Shown: positions 35,252 through 43,480, counted from the stretch's first letter. The stretch: 64,000 bases of DNA from CALOAD01 sp942491415 (GCA_942491415.1 CALOAD010000014.1:663765-727764), one strand, 5' to 3'. The notes: generated from the sequence alone by a model not told the origin. Program-made: numbers and translations.

Positions 35252-35795
35252 CTAATAAAAAGTATTATGTAAAAAGGCGCAACTCTCTCCGAGGGGGGAC
35301 TTTTTTAAAAAAGTCCCGCAAAAACCTGCCTCCGTAAAACTTTTCTATTTTACTAAACTTCGTTAATTTAAAGCATAATAATCTAAAAATGCTACATAAC
35401 TCGATCAGCTTCGCTGATCTCAAACAATGTAGCTCGTGAAGAACTTTTCACTAAGTTAAGTAAAAAAACAAAAAGTTTAAAGTCGGCATTTTAAAAATTT
35501 CAAAAATGGAAAAATCCCGACCATTATTTATTTTTGTAAGTTTTAAAGCGGAACGTAAAAAATAAAGGATGCTTGCTGTGTTTAAGCGTTAGCGAGTTAG
35601 CAAGCAAGTTTTGAAGAGAAAATAAAAATTAAGTGAAGCGTATACTCTTCGAGCACCGTCATTTCTAAAACCTTTGGTTAAGAACTGACCTGTAAAACAA
35701 GAAAATAAATTTGTGTCGAAGTTTTAGTGGAGTTTTTTTAGAAAAAACTCCCCCTGCGGGAGGCAAGAACTTAAAATTACATAATACTTTTTATA
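35252..35795. mobile_element. R1 element with terminal inverted repeats (MITE-like, two head-to-head modules)
   Basis: The ends are TAATAAAAAGTATTATGTAA (35252-35271) and TTACATAATACTTTTTATAA (35776-35795), inverted repeats matching at 19 of 20 positions. The left module (plus orientation) has palindrome GGGACTTTTTT/AAAAAAGTCCC (35295-35316) and stem GCTACAT/ATGTAGC (35390-35396 with 35426-35432), with an inner stem GATCAGC/GCTGATC. The right module (minus orientation) has stem GCTTGCT/AGCAAGC (35570-35576 with 35598-35604) and palindrome GGAGTTTTTTT/AAAAAACTCC (35728-35750). It contains no ORF worth naming. It sits between the divergent tsaE and ileS genes. Confidence 0.8.
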
Positions 35796-35902
35796 AGACT
35801 CAATAACATTACCCTCAACTTGCAATTCAAATTAACAAGCATTAACCGTCAAAACGCTGAAATATCATTTTTGTCTTATAATATTTATCGAGGCAAAAGA
35901 AT

Positions 35903-38770
35903 ATGCATAACAGGAAAGAGGAAAAGATGACAGAAGGTCAAAAAACTGATTATAAAAACAGCCTGAATCTACCTCAGACAAAGTTCAAAATGAAAGCAAA
36001 CGCAGCTTTTAAAGAGGTAGAAACCCAAAAATATTGGGAAGAAAATAATATTTACGAGAAAAATATAGCTCAAAGAGATAAAAATAATAAATTTATTTTG
36101 CACGATGGACCTCCGTATCTTAGCTCTGAAAAAATTCATATAGGAACAGCTCTAAATAAAATTCTAAAAGATATTTTAGTTAAATATAAATCACAAAGAG
36201 GCTATTACAGCCCTTATGTGCCAGGTTATGACGGTCATGGGCTACCCATAGAAAACGCTGTCGTAAAATCTATAAAAGGCGGTAGAGAAGCTATAACGCC
36301 CGAAGAATTAAGAAAAAAATGCAGAGAATTTGCACACAAGAATCTTAAAGGACAAGAAAACAATTTCAAACGCTTAGGGGTTTGGGGTAATTGGGAAAAA
36401 CCTTATTTAACAATTGATCCCGAATTTGAAGGCGAACAAATAAGAGTTTTTGGCGAAATGTACCAAAACGGCTACGTTGTCAAAGGATTAAAACCTGTAT
36501 ACTGGTGTGCTGATTGCGAAACAGCCCTCGCAGAAGCAGAAGTTGAATATGCAGAACACACTTCAAAAAGTATTTATGTAAAATTCCAAATCGAAGGTGA
36601 AGAAGCAAGAAAAGCTTATGAAGCAGCTGAACTAAACATTAACAATCCACTAGGTGCTGTCATTTGGACAACAACACCTTGGACAATCCCTTCGAACCTT
36701 GCAATTGCACTAAACCCCAAATTACAATACGGTTTTGTGCAAAAAGACGGCGAAGAACAAGTTTATTTAATTGCAATTGATCTACTCGAAAACTTTGCAA
36801 GAGGTGTTGAATGGGAAGAAAACACCTACAAGATACTTGGTACAACTTCAGGAAGTAAACTGGAATATCTAAAAGCAAATCATCCTCTTTATGACAGACA
36901 TAGCCTGTTAATACTTGGTGATCACGTTACAACCGAAGCTGGAACAGGATGCGTTCATACAGCCCCGGGACATGGACTAGAAGATTATGAAGTTGGAAAT
37001 CGTTATGATATTGGAGTTTTATCACCTTTAACAAATAAAGGTATTTTTACCGAAGAAGCGGGGCAATTTGCAGGCATTAGATACAACAAGGCTAATGACA
37101 TTATCATAGAAGAATTGCAAAAGGCAGGAGCATTACTTGGGCTTTCTGAAATACAACACAGTTACCCTCATTGCTGGAGATGTAAAGCCCCTGTTATATA
37201 TAGAGCTACCGAGCAATGGTTTGTTGATGTAGGCGCATTTAGAGAAAAGACTCTTGGTGAAATAGATAAAGTTCAATGGATTCCTAAAAGCGGACATCAA
37301 AGAATCTATAAAATGGTAGAATCACGCTCAGACTGGTGTATAAGTAGACAAAGAGCCTGGGGGGTGCCGATTCCTGTTTTTTATTGCAAAGATTGTAATA
37401 AATCAATAGTAACAGAAGAAACCATCGCAAAAGTTGCAGATACTTTTGATAAAGAATCCTCAGATGCCTGGATCAAATATGATGCTAAAACACTTTTACC
37501 TGAAGGTTTTAGCTGCCCGGATTGCAAAAGACAAAATTTCAAAAAAGAAGCCGATATAATGGATGTTTGGTTTGATAGCGGCGTAACTCACAGAGCTGTT
37601 GTCGACCTAAGAAAAGACGAACTGGGAAGTACGCCTGTTGAACTTTATTTAGAAGGCTCCGACCAACATAGAGGCTGGTTCCAATCTTCTTTGCTTACAA
37701 GCATGGCTACCAAAGGAACATCTCCTTATAAATCTGTCTTAACTCACGGTTTTGCACTTGACTCAAACGGTCGCAAAATGAGCAAAAGTTTGGGCAATGT
37801 AGTAGACCCTCAAAAAATTGTTAACGTATATGGTGCAGACGTATTAAGACTTTGGGCTGCGAGCGTAGATTATACAAACGATGTAAAAATCGGTGATAAT
37901 ATTATCCAACAACTGGTTGAAGTATTTAAAAAAGTCAGAAACACCTCAAGATTCTTAATTGGTAACCTTTTTGACTTTGATCCCGCTGTTGATTATGTTG
38001 AATATAGCGAATTAAAAGAAATTGATAAATACGCTCTTCATGAGCTTCAAGTACTTGTGAAAAAAATAACCGATGCTTTTGATAATTATGAATTCTACAA
38101 GTATTATCAATTACTTCAAAACTTTGCTGCAGTTGATTTGAGTTCTTTTTACCTTGATATTGTAAAAGATAGATTATACACCGCAGGTAAAAAGTCCGTA
38201 TCAAGAAGAGCTTGTCAGACAGTGCTTCATGAAACACTACAAACTCTTGTAAGGCTAATGGTTCCTGTCATTCCACACCAAGCTGAGGATATTTGGCAGT
38301 TTATTCCTGAGATTCAAAAAGGCAATACAGAAAGTATTTTACTTTCTGATTGGCCCGAAATTAAGTCTGAATGGCTTAATGCAGAAATTGACGAAAAATG
38401 GAATACCATTCTTCAAATAAGAGAAATTGTCTCCAAAGCAATAGAACCATTAAGAGCAGACAAAAAAATAGGCAGCTCACTAGAAACCTCTGTTTCTATT
38501 TACATTGAAAATAAAGCTGATGTTGTTGAAATGCTAAAATCTCAAGCAAATGAGCTTTCGAGTATTTTTATAACATCTCAAGCCGAAGTTTCAGCGGAAG
38601 ATATACAGCCTGAAAAAACAATGAGAGTACACGAAGAAGAAGGATACAAAATATATGTAACTTCTGCCACAGGTGAAAAATGTGAAAGATGCTGGAAATT
38701 CAGAACATTAGGTGAACATTCTGAACACCCGACTATTTGTACTGAATGTGCTCAAGCTGTAGAAGAATAA
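35903..38770 (+). CDS. ileS: Isoleucyl-tRNA synthetase
   Basis: A 955-residue class I synthetase. The ATG at 35903 has GAGG 9 bases upstream; an ATG eight codons later with AGAGG is equally possible. A TATAAT box at 35877-35882 marks the promoter. The first signature reads GPPYLSSEKIHIGTALNK, so HIGT instead of HIGH. The KMSKS loop is intact (GRKMSKSLGNVVDP). An editing domain, a WFDSGVTHR motif, an anticodon-binding domain and a C-terminal zinc finger (CERCWKFRTLG...CTEC) are present. The size is as expected for bacterial IleS. Confidence 0.96.
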   Translation: MHNRKEEKMTEGQKTDYKNSLNLPQTKFKMKANAAFKEVETQKYWEENNIYEKNIAQRDKNNKFILHDGPPYLSSEKIHIGTALNKILKDILVKYKSQRGYYSPYVPGYDGHGLPIENAVVKSIKGGREAITPEELRKKCREFAHKNLKGQENNFKRLGVWGNWEKPYLTIDPEFEGEQIRVFGEMYQNGYVVKGLKPVYWCADCETALAEAEVEYAEHTSKSIYVKFQIEGEEARKAYEAAELNINNPLGAVIWTTTPWTIPSNLAIALNPKLQYGFVQKDGEEQVYLIAIDLLENFARGVEWEENTYKILGTTSGSKLEYLKANHPLYDRHSLLILGDHVTTEAGTGCVHTAPGHGLEDYEVGNRYDIGVLSPLTNKGIFTEEAGQFAGIRYNKANDIIIEELQKAGALLGLSEIQHSYPHCWRCKAPVIYRATEQWFVDVGAFREKTLGEIDKVQWIPKSGHQRIYKMVESRSDWCISRQRAWGVPIPVFYCKDCNKSIVTEETIAKVADTFDKESSDAWIKYDAKTLLPEGFSCPDCKRQNFKKEADIMDVWFDSGVTHRAVVDLRKDELGSTPVELYLEGSDQHRGWFQSSLLTSMATKGTSPYKSVLTHGFALDSNGRKMSKSLGNVVDPQKIVNVYGADVLRLWAASVDYTNDVKIGDNIIQQLVEVFKKVRNTSRFLIGNLFDFDPAVDYVEYSELKEIDKYALHELQVLVKKITDAFDNYEFYKYYQLLQNFAAVDLSSFYLDIVKDRLYTAGKKSVSRRACQTVLHETLQTLVRLMVPVIPHQAEDIWQFIPEIQKGNTESILLSDWPEIKSEWLNAEIDEKWNTILQIREIVSKAIEPLRADKKIGSSLETSVSIYIENKADVVEMLKSQANELSSIFITSQAEVSAEDIQPEKTMRVHEEEGYKIYVTSATGEKCERCWKFRTLGEHSEHPTICTECAQAVEE

Positions 38771-38796
38771 ACTCCTTTTTAAAATTTAAAAACCAA

Positions 38797-38849
38797 AAAC
38801 AAACCTCTTAATAGTCATTTCAATTTTTTACAGACTTAGAGGTTTGTTT
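38797..38849. terminator. Inverted repeat at the ileS 3' end
   Basis: A 12-base perfect stem (AAACAAACCTCT at 38797-38808, AGAGGTTTGTTT at 38838-38849) with a 29-base loop. The right arm lies inside the last codons of the convergent gene (stop at 38820). It is T-rich after the right arm on plus, so it may terminate ileS. Confidence 0.5.
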
Positions 38850-39455
38850 CTTCTTGTCTTCTTTCAGTTTTTTATCTTCTGTTTGACTCTTAGAGATAAT
38901 CTCAATAATAGGCTTTAACTCCAAAAGTCCTTTTTTAATCTGATAATCAATGTTTTCAGAATTCACATTACCACTGATAATATAAAGATTAATAAGACTA
39001 TTGCTTATCATATTTTTATCGAATTGAGGCAATTCGGTCAATATAAACAAATTTTCAATAACAGCATTTAATGAATTTTTTGAAAATTCGACTATTTCGG
39101 AATCCTCTTTAGCGCAAATAACCTTCAATGAATTATACTGAATTATTTCGTTATTTTTGTCACGCCTCTTTTTAAGTTTATCACTGTCAATTTGAACTTT
39201 GTTTATATAATTTTCAATCAGCTTAAAAGCCATATCTATCTTGAATTTTTTACTATAACTACTATCTTTTTCAAAGATCTTTACCACACTATCCAAATTC
39301 TTTTGAGATTTATCTGAAAATTTGAGAGTACTTATTTTCAGCTTTGGATTAAGTATAAGTGCTGCTTCAAAAAATATGCCTCTATCAGATTTTAATAAGA
39401 AAACAAAACCGGATAAAAAGGCAAACAAAGTAAAGACCAAAAAAACTTTTTTCAT
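38820..39455 (-). CDS. Membrane-anchored protein of unknown function
   Basis: A 211-residue protein. The ATG at 39455 is preferred because GGAG lies 8 bases upstream and it begins with a signal-anchor (MKKVFLVFTLFAFLSGFVFLL). The rest is helical and Lys-rich, ending in a highly charged tail (KKLKEDKKKQTSKSVKN). No cysteines in conserved spacing and no enzymatic motif. Family not recognised. The R1 copy at 39628 lies just upstream. Confidence 0.55.
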   Translation of the reverse strand: MKKVFLVFTLFAFLSGFVFLLKSDRGIFFEAALILNPKLKISTLKFSDKSQKNLDSVVKIFEKDSSYSKKFKIDMAFKLIENYINKVQIDSDKLKKRRDKNNEIIQYNSLKVICAKEDSEIVEFSKNSLNAVIENLFILTELPQFDKNMISNSLINLYIISGNVNSENIDYQIKKGLLELKPIIEIISKSQTEDKKLKEDKKKQTSKSVKN

Positions 39456-39627
39456 AGCCACACTCCAAACTCTCTCGTACTCTGCAATATAGATTATCAA
39501 TTTTTTTCAAGGTTGATAATCTCAAAAAGAGTAGAATAGTGTCTATATTTTTAAACCAGCCGGGTTATTTATTAAAATTTTTTATTGTTTTGTTTTTGTA
39601 TAAAAGTTTATTTTGTTATAAAAAATA

Positions 39628-40124
39628 GACCGTAATTTATTTTCGTAAGTTTTAAAGTGAAATGGCATAAATAAAGGATGCTTGCTGTGTTTAAGCGAAG
39701 CTTTGCTAAGAGAGTTAGCAAGTAGGTTTTGAAGATTTATCAAAATCGAATGAAACGTATAAAACAAGAAAATAAATTCGTGTCGAGGTTTTTGTGAAAC
39801 TTTTTGCGCAAAAAGTTTCCCCTCGGAGAGAGTTTTACTGGCTTAAAGTCCATGGTTATCACTTTAAGTTTTATTCATTTCTTTTTATTTTTTGCGATCA
39901 AAATAAAAAGAAATGAACCAAAGAAAAACAAAAAAACGCTTCGCCTTTGGCTCTTAGAGATCAGAAACTACGTTTCCGAACCTTCCTTTTTATGGTACTT
40001 TTTTTAGATTTAATCGAGTAGAAAAATTTTCCTCGAATATAGTTTTTTGAGTTCTAATTCGCTCATTTGAAGCAATGTTACATCAATATAAAATATTTTA
40101 TAAGTCACTACTTACTCACGACCA
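39628..40124 (-). repeat. R1 repeat, single inverted copy with truncated ORF
   Basis: Read on the minus strand it has the same order as the 18299-19520 block. The end matches at 40101-40124 (the inverse of 18299-18322). Next comes the ORF start (ATGAGCGAATTAGAACTC at 40048-40065), truncated by TAA. A perfect 18-base stem follows (39874-39891 with 39900-39917), then CTCTCCGAGG, a 24-base perfect palindrome (39796-39819) and ACACGAATTTATTTTCTTG. The stem CTTGCT/AGCAAG (39681-39686 with 39717-39722) and ...AAATTACGGTC close the element. It lies between the membrane-anchored protein gene and the PIN-like gene. Confidence 0.8.
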
Positions 40125-40207
40125 AATCTTTTTCGCACAAAAAAACGGAGACAATGTCGACACAATCGAACTTTGCATATCAATTTTTAATCGCAGTTCT
40201 TTTTATT

Positions 40208-41143
40208 TTATAAAGAAGGAACATAAGAATCGAAGGCTTTTCTTAAGCCTGTAAAAAATGTATTTTCAGAAATCAAAGAAATTTTTTCAAAATTGATATG
40301 TTCATAATTAACCTGTATTTTTTTAAAATGTTCATCATTTGTTAAAAAAGTATCACAATAAACAATATAAATGCTATGGAACATATCTAAAAGAGTGCCT
40401 CTATTGCCATCTCCAATTTGATTATGCCACATTATTGCCATCATTACAATTGGACCTGTTACAGTTAAGGCTTGAAGATTATACATAGAGTATAATAAAC
40501 GGTCAAAAGTCGAATGATATCCCAATTTATTCCAATAATCATCAATATAAGCATTATCCATAAAATCGCCACAACAAAGAAATAAAAATATTAATAGCCA
40601 GCAAATTTGTTTTATTTTTAGTTCATCTTCATTAAGAATCTTAAAATCTTTATCCATTTTTACAGCATCATCAATTGATTTTTTCAAGTATGAATTTTCC
40701 ATAAATAAATCTTTTGTCATTTGTTTAAAACTTTTCTGAAGGAATTTCATTCTTTCCTTTAATTCTAAAAAATTATAAATAAAAGTTTTATTTGGATTCT
40801 TACATATATCTGCCCATGTCCTTGATAATTGAAGGTTAGAGTAAAAATTATACTTTTTCTCCTCTTTTGGCATTCCAGATTTTATATAGTTAATAATAAA
40901 CTCCGCAGGTGAATTTATTATTTTTTCGTGACAAATATTTTGTAAACAAAAAATCAACTTTTCTTTTCTAAGTTCATCTGATGTTAACAATATTTCACTA
41001 ATAGTTGTCGCAGAAATGCAAAAACAAGCATTTTTCTCTTCAATTAGTAATCTTTTCATCACTCCGAGTTCATCTACTGTAAAATTATCTAAAAGGTAAT
41101 TTACTGCAGATGTCTCTAAATATATGTGATATAAATCTTTCAT
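40208..41143 (-). CDS. PIN-like nuclease-fold protein, orphan
   Basis: A 311-residue protein. The start HIYLETSAVNYLLD fits the first PIN strand and acidic residue (Glu9 where Asp is usual). SATTISEILL gives a second acidic position, and near the C-terminus DMFHSIYIVYCDTFLTNDEHF matches the D...T.D..F signature of PIN ribonucleases. Between them lies a 150-residue helical insertion with a hydrophobic Cys-rich stretch (ICWLLIFLFLCCGDF). PIN toxins are usually 130-150 residues, so this is a long variant. No antitoxin-like gene is beside it. The ribosome site is weak. With tRNA-Ser on one side and an R1 repeat on the other, it looks like accessory, possibly defence-related, DNA. Confidence 0.6.
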   Translation of the reverse strand: MKDLYHIYLETSAVNYLLDNFTVDELGVMKRLLIEEKNACFCISATTISEILLTSDELRKEKLIFCLQNICHEKIINSPAEFIINYIKSGMPKEEKKYNFYSNLQLSRTWADICKNPNKTFIYNFLELKERMKFLQKSFKQMTKDLFMENSYLKKSIDDAVKMDKDFKILNEDELKIKQICWLLIFLFLCCGDFMDNAYIDDYWNKLGYHSTFDRLLYSMYNLQALTVTGPIVMMAIMWHNQIGDGNRGTLLDMFHSIYIVYCDTFLTNDEHFKKIQVNYEHINFEKISLISENTFFTGLRKAFDSYVPSL

Positions 41144-41290
41144 TGATGTTTATTTCTGATTTTAAAGTAAATAGTTCGATTAATAAAATACTATTATAAT
41201 AATTTAAGTGTTTTTCACTGTTGCAATAGAACTCTGGAAACAATATTAAACATTGAGTTACGGACACAATTATCCGTAAAAATTAAAAAA

Positions 41291-41377
41291 CGGAGAGGGA
41301 GGGATTCGAACCCTCGGTACCCTTGCAGGTACACAGACGTTCCAGGTCTGCACCTTAAGCCGCTCGGACACCTCTCC
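41291..41377 (-). tRNA. tRNA-Ser (anticodon GGA)
   Basis: On the minus strand the acceptor stem is GGAGAGG/CCTCTCC with discriminator G. The D arm has TCCGAGCGGCTTAAGG. The anticodon stem is CAGAC/GTCTG with loop CTGGAAC, giving anticodon GGA. A long variable arm (GTACCTGCAAGGGTAC) and T arm GAGGGTTCGAATCCCTC follow, as expected for class II tRNA-Ser. The CCA end is not encoded. A T6 run directly follows the 3' end and would terminate transcription. Confidence 0.97.
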
Positions 41378-41388
41378 GTGTTTTTAGT

Positions 41389-41419
41389 ATTATACTATGA
41401 AGAAGGACTATTTAGTCAA
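41389..41419 (-). promoter_or_regulatory. Promoter of tRNA-Ser
   Basis: On the minus strand TTGACT (41414-41419) and TATAAT (41389-41394) are separated by 19 bases, 12 bases before the tRNA 5' end. The spacing is slightly long. Confidence 0.6.
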
Positions 41420-41454
41420 TACAATCTCTTTTTTATTTACTTAGGAGTTAAAAA

Positions 41455-41652
41455 ATGGCTAAAAAATGGATAATTTGCGGAGAATGCGAACACTTTAACC
41501 TTTGCAAATCAGGACAATCAAGAATGCATAACGTAGAAAGTAATTCTGCCGTTTATTCTGATATCGGCTGTTTTAACCACGAACAATACATAAAGCAAAC
41601 ACAAAGCGCACAATTGAAACTTTTTTTTACCGATACAAAAAGTAATCAGTAA
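41455..41652 (+). CDS. Small Cys/His-containing protein with repeat-derived C-terminus
   Basis: A 65-residue protein with AGGAG 7 bases before ATG. CGECEHFNLC plus a later GCFNH could bind a metal such as zinc. The last eight codons and the stop (from about 41627) lie inside the R2 repeat (TTTACCGATACAAAAAGTAA), so the original C-terminus was probably replaced when R2 inserted. No family recognised. Confidence 0.6.
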   Translation: MAKKWIICGECEHFNLCKSGQSRMHNVESNSAVYSDIGCFNHEQYIKQTQSAQLKLFFTDTKSNQ

Positions 41653-41728
41653 AATAAAACAATTTTGCAAGTCGGCATACGTAAGCAAAGAGCGACGTTT
41701 TCAGGAAAATTCAACTCATTTTGGTATA
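41627..41728. repeat. R2 repeat copy 2
   Basis: Starts TTTACCGATACAAAAA (one base different from TATACC) and ends TTTTGGTATA. The core AATAAAACAATTTTGCAAGT, then CGGCATACGTAAGCAAAGAG, matches copies 1 and 3. The distal hairpin part is shortened. It provides the stop codon of the gene at 41455. Confidence 0.75.
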
Positions 41729-41730
41729 AA

Positions 41731-41760
41731 TAAAAAAAAAGCCTTTAACTAAAAAGGCTC
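41731..41760 (-). terminator. Terminator of the 47-residue gene
   Basis: On the minus strand GAGCCTTT...AAAGGCT forms the hairpin (41740-41759), followed by TTTTTTTTTATTTA. It lies 20 bases beyond the stop of the small gene at 41780-41923. This is strong evidence that the gene is transcribed. Confidence 0.75.
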
Positions 41761-41779
41761 TTGTAAAAAGTTATTATTC

Positions 41780-41923
41780 TCAATTAGAATTTGATGTACT
41801 CAAAAACATTTCTTTTATGTCTTTCATACAAAGATCTCTTTTTTCTACAAATTTTTCTATATTGTCGACAAGTTCACGCACTTCATTTGAAATTTCTTTT
41901 GCGTTACAATTATCCTCATACAT
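41780..41923 (-). CDS. Small helical protein, 47 residues
   Basis: On the minus strand AGGAG stands about 11 bases before ATG (41921-41923), and the frame runs to TGA (41780-41782). The peptide starts MYEDNCNAKEISNEVRELVD and continues NIEKFVEKRDLCMKDIKEMF. It is acidic and amphipathic, with two cysteines. A good terminator follows 20 bases later, and the stretch has no competing gene. Family not recognised. It could be a small regulatory or binding protein. Confidence 0.6.
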   Translation of the reverse strand: MYEDNCNAKEISNEVRELVDNIEKFVEKRDLCMKDIKEMFLSTSNSN

Positions 41924-42056
41924 TTTTATGTACTCCTAAGAAGATTAAACACATCAATTCCTTATATCTTTTTCTTCGTTCATTTAGATCAATAACTTTA
42001 AGGATTTTGCTTATAATTTAAGGATTGTAAATAGATTGTTTTTATAAAGGAGAGGC

Positions 42057-42473
42057 ATGATGAAATTTCACACTAAATATCTTTGGTTTGATACTCAAAA
42101 ATTAAGAGAATATATCAACATTACAGACGAAATTTATTCCGCATTGGAAGAAAGCGGAATAAACGAAGGTATGATTCTCGTTTCCGCAATGCATATCACC
42201 GCAGGTGTTTATGTTAATGATGCAGAAAGTGGTCTTATCGAAGACATTGATGAATGGCTTGAGACAATAGCTCCTTATAGATCAGATTATAAACATCATA
42301 GGACTGGTGAACTAAACGGAGACGCCCATTTAAAAAGCTTAACTATAGGACATGAGGTTATTGTGCCTGTTACGAAAGGAAAACTAGACCTTGGTCCTTG
42401 GCAGCAAGTTTATTACGCAGAATTTGACGGACAAAGACGCAAAAGACTTTTAATCAAAGTAATGGGCGAATAA
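42057..42473 (+). CDS. YjbQ family (UPF0047) protein, paralogue 1
   Basis: A 138-residue protein with AGGAGAGG close before ATG. Family motifs: LVSAMHITAGVYVNDAESGL, DEWLETIAPY, YKHH...GELNGDAHLKSLTIG, and the near-terminal LDLGPWQQVYYAEFDGQRRK. Some homologues have been shown to have weak thiamine-phosphate synthase activity, but the physiological role is unclear. It shares the fold with the YjbQ at 57884-58303, although the sequences are quite different (here MHITAGVYVND, there GSTASVTSIEY). The gene abuts the convergent TPR gene with no bases between stop codons. Confidence 0.9.
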   Translation: MMKFHTKYLWFDTQKLREYINITDEIYSALEESGINEGMILVSAMHITAGVYVNDAESGLIEDIDEWLETIAPYRSDYKHHRTGELNGDAHLKSLTIGHEVIVPVTKGKLDLGPWQQVYYAEFDGQRRKRLLIKVMGE

Positions 42474-43265
42474 CTAACCGACTATTAACTTCAAATGAGA
42501 TTTACTCAACGGTCCACGGTTATTTTTTATAATTCTAATTCTATCTCTTAGATAAACAGCATTTGCTGATGCCGGTTTTTGCTCTAAATATTTTTTATAA
42601 TTCCTCATTGCGTCGCAAAATCTATTTAGATTATCAAAAGCGACTCCTATTCCCAAATAAGCCCTTACAAATTCAGGATTTATGCTTAAAATCTTTCTAA
42701 AAGTGCATATAGCCTCTTCATACATATGAAGCCTTATATAAAGCCCACCAAGGTTATTATATGCAGCTATATAAGAAGGTCTTTGCTCTATGACTTTTTC
42801 ATAAATCATAACAGCCATTTCTTCTTCTTCAAGCATTTCATGAGCTATAGCCAGTTTAAACTGCGCTTCTATGAAATCCCTATCAAGTTTTATCGCCCTA
42901 ACAAGTGCCTTCACAGCAGGACAAGGTTTGTTATTCAACAAATAAGCACATGCCAGCTCATAGTAAATAGATTTATCGAACGGAGATAATTTTCTGGCTT
43001 CATTCAAAGAATTAATAGAATCTACTAACCTGCCCGTTTCTTTAAAAGAAATACCAAGCCCTTTAAAAGCTTCAGGATTTTTTTCATCATAAATTAAAGC
43101 GTTTTGATACTCTTTAATAGATTCCATAAAGAGTCTTTTCATTCTTAAAGCATCAGCCTTTATGCAATGCTGATAAGCTTTATTATCATATATTGGTCGA
43201 TCTTTTAACTTATTGAGAAAAGATTGAAGTTTATCTTTTTTAAACTCCTCAACTATAACTCCCAT
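42474..43265 (-). CDS. Tetratricopeptide repeat protein
   Basis: A 263-residue cytoplasmic TPR protein; GGGGAG lies 7 bases before ATG. About six TPR units run from residue about 28 to 240 (for example EAFKGLGISFKETGRLVDSI, IEAQFKLAIAHEMLEEEEMA, AAYNNLGGLYIRLHMYEEAI, RAYLGIGVAFDNLNRFCDAM). No other domain or signal peptide. TPRs mediate protein contacts, and the partner is not evident from neighbours. Confidence 0.85.
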   Translation of the reverse strand: MGVIVEEFKKDKLQSFLNKLKDRPIYDNKAYQHCIKADALRMKRLFMESIKEYQNALIYDEKNPEAFKGLGISFKETGRLVDSINSLNEARKLSPFDKSIYYELACAYLLNNKPCPAVKALVRAIKLDRDFIEAQFKLAIAHEMLEEEEMAVMIYEKVIEQRPSYIAAYNNLGGLYIRLHMYEEAICTFRKILSINPEFVRAYLGIGVAFDNLNRFCDAMRNYKKYLEQKPASANAVYLRDRIRIIKNNRGPLSKSHLKLIVG

Positions 43266-43441
43266 GCAAGCTCCCCTGCTCTATATTTGCTACATTTCTA
43301 TGTAGCATCTCCTACCCCCTGTATGGCTGCTAATTGCCTTACGATTTAATATTAGACTTTTTAAGACAAAAAGTAATCGACCAGATGATTTAAAATATAT
43401 GAGCCAAAGGGTTTATTTTATAACCATCAAGGGGTAAAAGG

Positions 43442-43480
43442 ATAAAAAAAAGATCCCCGGTACTCTGTACTAAGGATCTT
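43442..43480 (-). terminator. Terminator of the DHH-domain gene
   Basis: AAAGATCC / GGATCTTT stem with an inner GTAC/GTAC pairing, followed on the minus strand by TTTTTTTT. It lies 28 bases beyond the stop codon. Confidence 0.85.

Noticed and set aside
39582..40007. Short reading frames within the inverted R1 copy on both strands
   Set aside because: They run through palindromes and low-complexity T/A tracts, have no ribosome sites and are not shared between R1 copies.
41791..42021. Plus-strand frame opposite the 47-residue gene
   Set aside because: It is hydrophobic and Phe/Leu-rich in the manner of an antisense frame, and the minus strand carries the ribosome site and terminator.
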